This document shows positions 27,184 through 35,013 of a stretch of 64,000 nucleotides of DNA, one piece after another; the first letter of the stretch is position 1, and each line of letters begins with the position of its first letter. Made by a program: the position numbers and the translations under genes. The notes beneath the pieces were generated by a model that saw nothing but the letters and a program-made list of their open reading frames with translations, was not told the origin of the DNA and ran no database searches. The DNA comes from Novosphingobium sp. (lineage in GTDB: Bacteria > Pseudomonadota > Alphaproteobacteria > Sphingomonadales > Sphingomonadaceae). The stretch is taken from positions 1 through 64,000 of the forward strand of contig JACKKV010000005.1 in NCBI GenBank assembly GCA_024236235.1, given 5' to 3'.

Positions 27184-28800
27184 GTGCAGAATATTCCAGT
27201 CCTGATTGCGGGCGGCGGCCCCGTTGGCATGACGCTGGCGCTGAATCTTGCGCGCTACGGCGTGCGATCGATGCTGGTGGAGCGCAATCCGACAACCACC
27301 CGTCACCCGAAAATGGATCTGACCAACGGGCGCAGCATGGAACTGTTCCACCGGCTGGGAATTGACGAGCAGTTGCGCGATGCCGGCGTGCCGCGTGAAA
27401 ATGCCTTCGACATCCTGTGGGTGACGAACATGGTCGGCCACGCGCTGCATCGCTTCCACTATCCTTCTGCTGACGAGAAAACGCAAATCATCCGCCGTGA
27501 AAATGACGGCAGCCAAGGCGCGCAGGCTCCCTTGCGCGTCAGCCAGGTGGAAATCGAGCCGGTGCTCAAGCGCGCCATTGATGAAAATCCGCTGGTTGAC
27601 GTGCGCTTCAATTACCGCTTCGACGAATTCATCTCGAACGGTCCCGACGGTGTCGTGGCCCGGATCGTCCATTCCGAAACCGGCGAGGCGGGCGAGGTGT
27701 CGTGCCGCTTTCTGGCCGGATGCGACGGCGGCGGCAGCCGGGTGCGGCGCAGGTTGGGGATCAATCTGGCGGGCGAGGAAAACGTCGCGGGCGCCTATAT
27801 GGTGCATTTCCGCACGGACGATCGCGAACTGCTGCAACGCTGGGGTCCGGTCTATCACCTGCAGAACGGCGGCGGCACGATCATCGCCCAGAACGATCAT
27901 GACATATTCACGCTGCAGGCCTGGTTGCTGCCCGGCATGAACCCGGACGACATGACACCCGAAGGGGTGCTCGAAGGCTGGATCGGCACGAAGTTCGAAT
28001 ACGAAATTTTGCAGGCCAACCCCTGGTTTGCGCATTTCGTAGTGGCCGAACGCTATCGCGAACAAAGCACGTTGCTGGCCGGCGATGCGGCCCATCAATA
28101 TATCCCGACCGGCGGATACGGCATGAACAGTGGCATCGCCGATGCGGCAGGTCTGGCATGGGTGCTGGCGGCACGGTTGCAAGGCTGGGGCGGAGACCGG
28201 CTTCTGGACGCCTATGACGCGGAACGACGCAACACGGCATGGTGGCACCTTGAGGCATCGCGCCGCCACATGGGCGTGCGCATCAGGATCAGCGAACTCT
28301 ATGCCGAAGCAGGCGACCTGCTCGACGAAGGCCCGGCAGGCGATGCGCGCCGCGCTGAACTGGCCGCGAGGATCGCCGAACTAGGCAATGCCGAGAATGA
28401 AAGCTGGGGCGTGGAATATGGCTACCGCTACGATCAGTCACCGGCCATCGCCCATGAAGCCGGAGCGCCCGCTGTCGATCCGCTGATCTACCGGGGCAAC
28501 ACCTGGCCGGGTGCGCGACTGCCGCATGTCTTCCTGAGCGATGGCGAGTCCATTCATGACAGGCTCGGGCTGTTCTTCACCCTGGTCGTGCTGGATGACA
28601 CGGACACGACAGCAATCGAGGAAGCCGCCGGCGCGCTTGCGATGCCGCTTGAAGTGCTGCGACTCGACCGGCCTGATTTGCGGAGCATCTACGAACGAAA
28701 CCTGATCCTCGTCCGGCCCGATCAGCACGTCGCATGGCGAGGAGATTCACCTCCGGACGATTGCCGCAAACTGCTCAGCCTCGTTTGCGGAAATGGCTGA
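27184..28800 (+). CDS. FAD-dependent aromatic-type monooxygenase (PheA/MhpA class)
   Basis: This 538-residue class A flavoprotein hydroxylase normally adds OH to a phenolic ring using NAD(P)H and oxygen. GGGPVG (10-15), the internal GCDGGGSRVRR (DG motif) and LLAGDAAHQYIPTGGYGMN (about 298-316) give the complete FAD pattern. A thioredoxin-like C-terminal domain (about 420-538) fits the phenol-hydroxylase subgroup. The start is GTG at 27184 with GGGAGGA upstream. The acyl-CoA-dehydrogenase-fold gene follows after 65 bases. The substrate is unknown. Confidence 0.9.
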   Translation: MQNIPVLIAGGGPVGMTLALNLARYGVRSMLVERNPTTTRHPKMDLTNGRSMELFHRLGIDEQLRDAGVPRENAFDILWVTNMVGHALHRFHYPSADEKTQIIRRENDGSQGAQAPLRVSQVEIEPVLKRAIDENPLVDVRFNYRFDEFISNGPDGVVARIVHSETGEAGEVSCRFLAGCDGGGSRVRRRLGINLAGEENVAGAYMVHFRTDDRELLQRWGPVYHLQNGGGTIIAQNDHDIFTLQAWLLPGMNPDDMTPEGVLEGWIGTKFEYEILQANPWFAHFVVAERYREQSTLLAGDAAHQYIPTGGYGMNSGIADAAGLAWVLAARLQGWGGDRLLDAYDAERRNTAWWHLEASRRHMGVRIRISELYAEAGDLLDEGPAGDARRAELAARIAELGNAENESWGVEYGYRYDQSPAIAHEAGAPAVDPLIYRGNTWPGARLPHVFLSDGESIHDRLGLFFTLVVLDDTDTTAIEEAAGALAMPLEVLRLDRPDLRSIYERNLILVRPDQHVAWRGDSPPDDCRKLLSLVCGNG

Positions 28801-28865
28801 CACAGAACAACGATTCAACACGCGACCGGAACTGGCCGGTCGTCAATGATACAAAGGGTACGAAA

Positions 28866-30026
28866 ATGAGCCTTTCGGAAGAACTGATCGCGCGCGCCCG
28901 CGCAATCGCGCCGATGGTGGCGGACGCAGCCTATGAAACTGACCGCAATCGCAGGTTGAGCGACGCGGTGATCGATGCCTGCTGCGACGCGGAACTGATG
29001 CAGATTCTCGTGCCCAAGGTCTATGGCGGACATGAACTGGATTACGCGACCATGGCGGGCGTGGTTTACGAATTCGGGCGCTTCTGCACCTCCACTGCCT
29101 GGGTGATCTCGTTCTACATTGGCCACAATTATCTGCATTCGCTCTGGCCCAAGGGATTTCAGGACGAAGTGTTCGCCGACCGGCCCTATGCGCTGACCCC
29201 GGGCACAATCGCGCCCAACTTCCGGCTGAAGCCGGTGGACGGGGGCTATATTGCCAACGGATTGAGCCAATGGAATTCGGGCAGTTCGCGCGCAGACTGG
29301 TTCCTTAACAGCGGCCTCATCATGGATGGAGATGCCGTAAGGGGCGTGGTCGCCTTCATGGTGCCTGCTGGCGAAGTGGACATCATCGACAATTGGGACA
29401 TGGCTGGCATGCGCGGTACGTCCAGCGGCGATGCCGCGCTGAGCGATGTCTTCGTGCCACATCACCGCACGGTCCCGGTGGAAGATCTGCTGAACGGATG
29501 CACGCCCGGATCGAAGCTGCACGCAAAGCCGATCTATTCACTGCCGGTCCTGCCTTTCGTGCTGGGCGAGACGATGCCCGTCATGGCAGGGGCCTATCGC
29601 GGCGCGGCGGATGCGTTCAAGCGCCTGACCGAAGATCGCCACTCCACCTTTACCGCCGCCAAGGTCCAGAACCGGCAGACCGCCCAGATGCGCATCGGCC
29701 ACGGGCAGGCGGGGGCGGATATCGCCCAGACGCTGTTGAAGGATTACATCGCCTTCATTGACAACACCGATCCCGACGACATGCGCAAGCTCGAAGCCCG
29801 GGCAAAGGCGCGCGCGCGCGTGGGCATGGTGGCGGACTATGTCTATCAGGGGATCAACCAGCTGATGCTGGGCGCGGGCGGCGGGGCCCATCGCAGCACA
29901 TCGCCCTTGCAGCGTTTCCTGCGCGACATGAACGTCCTGCGCGTCCATGGCTTTCTCGACACGGAAACGGCTACTGAAAATCTCGGCCGGGTTGAGCTGG
30001 GCCTGGAACCGAACTGTCCGCTTTAG
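28866..30026 (+). CDS. Acyl-CoA-dehydrogenase-fold flavin monooxygenase/oxidoreductase
   Basis: The product has 386 residues from the ATG at 28866 (MSLSEELIARARAI). The fold is that of acyl-CoA dehydrogenases, but the sequence (FCTSTAWVISFYIGHNYLHS, PVDGGYIANGLSQWNSGSSRADWFLN, and RDMNVLRVHGFLDTETATENLGR) fits the HsaA/HpaB/DszC-like group that uses reduced flavin for hydroxylation. No catalytic Glu of the usual dehydrogenase position is evident. A flavin reductase partner is not seen nearby. It is co-transcribed with the FAD monooxygenase and converges with the luciferase-like gene. Confidence 0.85.
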   Translation: MSLSEELIARARAIAPMVADAAYETDRNRRLSDAVIDACCDAELMQILVPKVYGGHELDYATMAGVVYEFGRFCTSTAWVISFYIGHNYLHSLWPKGFQDEVFADRPYALTPGTIAPNFRLKPVDGGYIANGLSQWNSGSSRADWFLNSGLIMDGDAVRGVVAFMVPAGEVDIIDNWDMAGMRGTSSGDAALSDVFVPHHRTVPVEDLLNGCTPGSKLHAKPIYSLPVLPFVLGETMPVMAGAYRGAADAFKRLTEDRHSTFTAAKVQNRQTAQMRIGHGQAGADIAQTLLKDYIAFIDNTDPDDMRKLEARAKARARVGMVADYVYQGINQLMLGAGGGAHRSTSPLQRFLRDMNVLRVHGFLDTETATENLGRVELGLEPNCPL

Positions 30027-30037
30027 CGCCTGCAAGC

Positions 30038-31210
30038 TTAACCTAAATCCTTGGGGCGCTTGCGCTCAGCCTCCCATGACTGTGCAGCAGCTTCGCGCGC
30101 GGCGGCAGTCGCTGAACGGTTCTGCTCGGCCCGGTCGAGGATGAGCCGGTAGCTGGTTTCGACCGGCTGCAGCTGGCCGTCGAAATGCGGAATGACTTCT
30201 TCCGCGATCAGGCGATAGCTGCGCAGCGTCGCCTCCCAATCCGCGAAATCAATGCCCTGCAGCAGAAATGTGCCGAACCCGCCGGTCCGTTCGATCAGCC
30301 GCCGGATTTGCGCCACCGCCATCTCCGGTGTCCCGATAACGCCACGCCCCGTGCGGTTCAGCAGGTCGGCCAGATCATCGCTGTCGTTCGGGACATCGAT
30401 GGCCGATGGCGTTATGTGTCGCAGATATTCATACTGCCAGCGCAGGCCGTAACGGCAGTTGTCCCTGGCCTCCCGCTCGCTCTCGGCAATGTGCATCGGC
30501 CCCATGAGCCGCCACTCGCGCCGGTCGATGTGATGGCCGTGACGATCGGCTTCCTCATTCATGATGTCCCAGTGGCGCGGCAGCATGTCATTGCCCGCCG
30601 GATCGGTTGCAGCGAGCGAGAGCAGGCCAAGCCCGTGACGCCCGGCCAGCTTCGGCCCTGCCGGGGAGACCGTGCCGACGACCGAAAGGCTGAGATCGGA
30701 GAATGGCGCCAGCTGCAGGACGGCATCGCGCAGAGTGTACCATTCCGCCGATTCAGTCACGGTCTCGCCGCGCAGCAGGCGCAGGATCACCGCCAGCGAT
30801 TGTTCCATGCGCGGCCGCAGCTGCGTGGCTTCAAGCCCGTGCATCCATGCATCGGTCGGCAACTGACCCGGCCCCATTCCGAACATGACACGCCCGCGGG
30901 TGAGATGATCGAGCAGCACGAACCGTTCCGCGACCTGGAACGGATGGTGATACGGCAGCGAGACAACACCTGTCCCCAGTCTGATCGAACGGGTCCGCTC
31001 TGCCGCGCAGGCCAGCACGAGTTCGGGCGACGCGATCAGTTCGGCTCCGCCCGAATGATGCTCGCCAACCCAGGCCTCGTCATAACCGAACCGGTCGAGA
31101 TGCTCGATCAGTTCAACGCTGCGGCGGATCGCGAGATTGGGGTTTACACCCACCCGGTTCTGCGGCGGAACGAACACGCCGAACTTCAATCCGCCGCTCG
31201 TCAGGGCCAT
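30038..31210 (-). CDS. LLM-class (luciferase-like) flavin oxidoreductase
   Basis: The product has 390 residues from the ATG at 31210 (MALTSGGLKFGVF). DEAWVGEHHSGG, LPYHHPFQVAERF and the glycine-rich RGRVMFGMGPGQLPTDAW are typical of FMN-dependent bacterial-luciferase-like enzymes. It is the last gene of a leftward run gcd-like, cupin, LLM with gaps of about 80 and 50 bases. It differs clearly from the luciferase-like protein at 15.2-16.3 kb. The substrate is unknown. Confidence 0.9.
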   Translation of the reverse strand: MALTSGGLKFGVFVPPQNRVGVNPNLAIRRSVELIEHLDRFGYDEAWVGEHHSGGAELIASPELVLACAAERTRSIRLGTGVVSLPYHHPFQVAERFVLLDHLTRGRVMFGMGPGQLPTDAWMHGLEATQLRPRMEQSLAVILRLLRGETVTESAEWYTLRDAVLQLAPFSDLSLSVVGTVSPAGPKLAGRHGLGLLSLAATDPAGNDMLPRHWDIMNEEADRHGHHIDRREWRLMGPMHIAESEREARDNCRYGLRWQYEYLRHITPSAIDVPNDSDDLADLLNRTGRGVIGTPEMAVAQIRRLIERTGGFGTFLLQGIDFADWEATLRSYRLIAEEVIPHFDGQLQPVETSYRLILDRAEQNRSATAAAREAAAQSWEAERKRPKDLG

Positions 31211-31259
31211 GGGGGAATCCTTTCGGTTTAGGACCGCATGCGCCGCGCGTGTCGCCGCG

Positions 31260-31724
31260 TCATGAAACCGTGGCGCCCGGCCCCACCGGCTGAGCATCGA
31301 CCATGACAATCGCCATCGCGACCGGATCCGGCCCTTCGCAACGCCAGCCATGCAGAACGCCGCGATCGACAACCGTGTCACCGGGGCAGAGCTTTGTTTC
31401 GCCCTGCTCGGTCACCAGCACCACTTCGCCCCGCAGGATCGCGATGTAATCGATCGTATTGCTGGCATGCATTCCCGGTCCGAACAGGCCATCGCCCGGC
31501 GGCAATTCGGCAATGAAGAACTTTGTCCCACCGGTCGCGAACTGGAAGGAGAAGCTGCCGCCCGCATCGGCATTGCCCGAATTGTCGACCGGAATCTGCG
31601 CCGTTTCCCAGATCACCCCGTCACTCGGCCCGTCGATGATGATACAGGATTGGCCATTCTCATCCAGCCCGGTGACGACGCGGCGCGGTGGCCCGCTCAG
31701 CGTCCAGTTTTCCTGTATCGCCAT
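31260..31724 (-). CDS. Cupin-domain protein
   Basis: This 154-residue cupin has HASNTIDYIAILRGEVVLVTEQGETKL as motif 1 and PGDTVVDRGVLHGWRC as motif 2. The metal-binding His set is only partly conserved. Such proteins are often enzymes or small-molecule sensors next to oxidoreductases. It lies between the PQQ dehydrogenase and the luciferase-like gene on the same strand. The ATG at 31724 follows GGGAGAC. Confidence 0.8.
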   Translation of the reverse strand: MAIQENWTLSGPPRRVVTGLDENGQSCIIIDGPSDGVIWETAQIPVDNSGNADAGGSFSFQFATGGTKFFIAELPPGDGLFGPGMHASNTIDYIAILRGEVVLVTEQGETKLCPGDTVVDRGVLHGWRCEGPDPVAMAIVMVDAQPVGPGATVS

Positions 31725-31802
31725 CTGTGTCTCCCTCAATCATCCGCCGCCGCAAATTACGACATCACCGCAACGATTGCCCGGGCAGCGGGCGCGTTGC
31801 CA

Positions 31803-34130
31803 TCACTTGCCGGGCAGCGCGAAGGCCATGACATGATCCCCTGCCTGCGTCATCATGGTCGAACTGCCGCCTGCCGCGATGACAACATACTGCTTGCCGG
31901 TTTTCGGGCTGACATAGGTCATCGGCGTGGCATGGCCGCTGGTCGGCAGGCGCCAGCTCCACAGCTTCTTGCCGGTTCCCGCATCGATTGCGCGGATCGC
32001 CTTTTCCTGAGTGGCGCCAATGAACACGAGCCCGGACCGCGTGGTCAGCGATCCGCCCGAATTGGGAACGCCCATGGGCAAGGGAACCCCAACGGCGATG
32101 CCTTTCGGCCCACTGTCAGCAGCAGAGCCGAGCGCGCGTTCCCACAGCACCTTGCGGGTTCTGAGATCGACGGCCGCGATCTTGCCAAACGGCGGTTCGG
32201 TGCAGGGCATCAGCAAGGGTGACAGGAACGGCCCGGTGCTGACACCGAAGGGGGTGCCCATCTGCGGCACCGGCAGGCCGATATGGATGGTGCCATTCTC
32301 CGATACTTTCGCGCCCATGGCATCCGATTCCTTGCGCGGAACCAGTCGCGTGTAATTCGCCATGCGGTTGTAATTGACGATCATCACCATCCGTTCCGGG
32401 TCAACCGCGACACTGCCCCAGTTGATGCCGCCGAGATAGCTGGCGTATGTGATCGAAGGGGTAGTTCTGGGCGGCGTGAACGGACCTTCATAACGCGCTT
32501 CGCGAAACTTGATGCGGCACCACAGCTGGTCAAGCGGGGTCGCCCCCCACATCTGCGCCTCGCTCAGTACCGTATCATCAAACGAGGGCATCCCGACCGA
32601 GAAGGGTTGTGTCGGCGACAGTCGTTCGCCCGGCATGACGCCCTGCGGCACAGCGCGTTCTTCAACCTTGGTGATTGGCTTGCCGGTGCGGCGGTCCAGC
32701 ACGAACACCTGGCCACGCTTGGTCGGCTGGATCAGCGCCGGAACCGTCTGCCCGTTCACCGGCAAATCGACCAGGGTCGGCTGCGATGCGACGTCATAAT
32801 CCCACAGGTCGAGATGCGTGGTCTGGAAAGACCAGCGCAGATCGCCCGTCCGCGCATCAAGTGCAATGACCGAACTTCCGTAGCGATCGCCCGCTTCCGA
32901 ACGATGGCGGCTCCAGTAATCGGGCGTGGAATTGCCGGTGGGCAGATAGACAAGGCCGAGTTCTTCATCGCCGCTCATCGGACCCCAGCTGTTGGGGGTG
33001 CCGCGCGAATAGGTTTCGCCTTCCGCCGGTTCGCCGCGCTGGTCGGGCCGGTCCATGTCCCACGCCCAGGCGAACTTGCCCGTAGTCGCATCGAAGGCCC
33101 GGATCACGCCCGAGGGTTCCCCGACATACTGATTGTCAGCCACCCAGCCACCGATGATGATATTGCCACTGACGATCGTGGGCGCAGAGGTGGTGTAATA
33201 GTACCCCTTCTTCACCTCACCCATGCCCCGGCGCAGGTCAATCGTCCCGCCGTCGCCAAATCCGCTGCAAAGCGCACCGGTGTTGGCATCCACGGCCATC
33301 AGCCGCGCATCGACCGTGCCGAAGATGATCCGTTCGTCGCAGGGCCTGGTGCCGTCGCCCGCCTTGAAATAGGCAACGCCCCGGCATGTCCCCGACTGCG
33401 GCATTTCTGCCTTGGGGTCGAACACCCACTTCTTCTTGCCGCTGTCAGGATCAAGCGCATGAATGACGCTGTTCGGGGTGCACAGATACAGCGTGTCATT
33501 CACCATCAGGGGCGTCGCCTCGAAACCGAGGCCGATGTCCAGCGATCCGGTCCGGTATGACCAGGCAGGTTTCAGTTCGCCAACGTTCTGCGGCGTGATC
33601 TGGCTCACCGTCGAAAAGCGCGTGCCCGCCAGAGAGCTGCCGTAATGTGCCCATTCATTGCTGTCCGCCTGCCGCGCAACGCCGGAACCCGCGCCGCTGA
33701 GCGTGCCATAGACATTGACATTGCCACCATTCGCAATGGCCACGCCAAACCCGGCCAGCGCAACGGCGGCAATGCCACCGCCAATCGCCAGATGCTTGCG
33801 AATGAGGGGCCAGCACACCCAGACGCCCAGTATGCCGGGCGCGAGCATCCGCGCAGTAAAGGCCCAGACATTCGTGCCGCGTTCGGCCAATGCCCACAGG
33901 ATCGTCGCGACGAGCAACGCCAGGTAAAGCCATACGCCCCGGCGGTCACCCTGCCAGATCAGCCAGGCCGAAGCACCAACCGCCAGGCCAGCCAGCAGAT
34001 AGTAGGGACTGCCAGACAGCGAGAGCAGCTTCGCCCCACCGAGGATCAGGCAGGCCGCGATGGCCGCAAGCACAATCGCCAGAAGCCGACGGCGCGGATC
34101 AATCCGGCCCGGCGCAATCGCGTCGTTCAT
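31803..34130 (-). CDS. Membrane-bound PQQ-dependent dehydrogenase, glucose/quinate family
   Basis: The 775-residue protein has an N-terminal membrane domain with about five spans (residues 15-135), as in GcdA, then an eight-bladed PQQ propeller in the periplasm. WAHYGSSLAGTRFSTVSQI, RCDERIIFGTVDARLMAVDA-type and GGINWGSVAVDPERM blades are visible. It oxidises an aldose or polyol and passes electrons to ubiquinone. No pqq biosynthesis genes are seen in the window. It begins a leftward run with the cupin and LLM genes. Glucose is the commonest substrate in this family, but quinate or others are possible. Confidence 0.92.
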   Translation of the reverse strand: MNDAIAPGRIDPRRRLLAIVLAAIAACLILGGAKLLSLSGSPYYLLAGLAVGASAWLIWQGDRRGVWLYLALLVATILWALAERGTNVWAFTARMLAPGILGVWVCWPLIRKHLAIGGGIAAVALAGFGVAIANGGNVNVYGTLSGAGSGVARQADSNEWAHYGSSLAGTRFSTVSQITPQNVGELKPAWSYRTGSLDIGLGFEATPLMVNDTLYLCTPNSVIHALDPDSGKKKWVFDPKAEMPQSGTCRGVAYFKAGDGTRPCDERIIFGTVDARLMAVDANTGALCSGFGDGGTIDLRRGMGEVKKGYYYTTSAPTIVSGNIIIGGWVADNQYVGEPSGVIRAFDATTGKFAWAWDMDRPDQRGEPAEGETYSRGTPNSWGPMSGDEELGLVYLPTGNSTPDYWSRHRSEAGDRYGSSVIALDARTGDLRWSFQTTHLDLWDYDVASQPTLVDLPVNGQTVPALIQPTKRGQVFVLDRRTGKPITKVEERAVPQGVMPGERLSPTQPFSVGMPSFDDTVLSEAQMWGATPLDQLWCRIKFREARYEGPFTPPRTTPSITYASYLGGINWGSVAVDPERMVMIVNYNRMANYTRLVPRKESDAMGAKVSENGTIHIGLPVPQMGTPFGVSTGPFLSPLLMPCTEPPFGKIAAVDLRTRKVLWERALGSAADSGPKGIAVGVPLPMGVPNSGGSLTTRSGLVFIGATQEKAIRAIDAGTGKKLWSWRLPTSGHATPMTYVSPKTGKQYVVIAAGGSSTMMTQAGDHVMAFALPGK

Positions 34131-34264
34131 TCATCCAGCTCCCACTCATGCGGCCTTATATGCTCGCCAAGCTTCGCTCATATCCCCGCAGATGGCGCAA
34201 GGCGCAAGCACTCGGTTGAAAATTTTATAGCATGCCCCAGCATTCCCGGCGGGCGATGGGGTGG

Positions 34265-34354
34265 AATCGGACACATCGGACACATCAAAAGGAAAAAAAC
34301 GCACCTCTGCGCAAATGCACCGATGGGACAATGGCAAGCCAGGCAAGGCGCGGG
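34265..34354 (+). repeat. Dispersed intergenic repeat, copy A
   Basis: The 307-base gap 34131-34436 contains no gene. This part begins with tandem TCGGAC-ACATCGGACACATC, an A-rich run and CGC, and then a diverged tail (GCACCGATGGGACAATGG). Copy B is at 52634-52723. The rest of the gap shows nothing recognisable. Confidence 0.6.
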
Positions 34355-34436
34355 TTGAGTATCATTCCCGCCGCATATCAAACCGCAACACTGTAGGAAA
34401 ACATGCAGTCACAACCATTTCGCGGCCGGCAAACCG

Positions 34437-34835
34437 TCAGCCCTGCAATGCGGCCAGCCTTTCCCACACCGCTGCAAAGGCCGGGCTGTCGAAATATTCG
34501 TCAATCCGGGTGATCTTGCCATCCGTGATCTTGATGACGAGGCAGGCGTGGAGATCGGGCAGGGGCGATCCGTCATCGAAGGTTCCGGTCAGCCGGTGCT
34601 GCTGCACGATGCCGCCTTCGATATCGTGGCGGCGGATATCCTTGTATTCCAGTTCTGATGTGATGGCGAACACCCCCGCCAGCAGACCGACATTGTCGTC
34701 GCGCGACTGTTCGGCATTGGTCATGGCATGCCACACCGCGATATCCGGGCTGTAAAGCGCGCGCACGGCCTCTGCATCACGGCTGGCGATCGCGCTGCCC
34801 AGGGCATCGGCCACCTTGTGCGCTGCTTCGGACAT
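34437..34835 (-). CDS. SnoaL/NTF2-like protein
   Basis: This 132-residue protein has the cone-shaped NTF2 fold signatures ALYSPDIAVWHA, EYKDIRRHDIEGGIVQQHRLTG and DGKITRIDEYFDSPAF. Proteins of this fold are small cyclases, isomerases (for example ketosteroid isomerase) or binding proteins. It stands alone downstream of the E1 gene on the same strand. A TTGACA (34959-34964 on the minus strand) lies upstream. Function cannot be assigned. Confidence 0.8.
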   Translation of the reverse strand: MSEAAHKVADALGSAIASRDAEAVRALYSPDIAVWHAMTNAEQSRDDNVGLLAGVFAITSELEYKDIRRHDIEGGIVQQHRLTGTFDDGSPLPDLHACLVIKITDGKITRIDEYFDSPAFAAVWERLAALQG

Positions 34836-34980
34836 CGTTATTCTCCCCTTCGTTCAATCTGGACATGCGCCCCGCAACACAGCGCGCCGACACGGACAGT
34901 TGCCGCGTCACGGCTAACCAACTGGTCAGCCATGACTGTGAGATCACCTGGCCGATGTCAATCGCAACGATACCCCGCCA

Positions 34981-35010
34981 GGGCGCGGGCATCTTGATCT
35001 CAACAGGCAT
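34981..35010 (-). pseudogene. Probable remnant of a 2-oxoacid dehydrogenase E2 gene (start only)
   Basis: Four bases after the E1 stop, with a CAGGG ribosome-binding site, a minus-strand frame opens MPVEIKMPAPW. MPVEIKMPA is the typical first nine residues of lipoyl-domain E2 proteins, which then run LSPTM. Here the similarity breaks at residue 10 and the frame continues as unrelated sequence into the SnoaL gene. The gene order E1-E2 is common, so a deletion is the likely cause. Chance similarity over nine residues cannot be excluded. Confidence 0.4.
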
Positions 35011-35013
35011 GGG

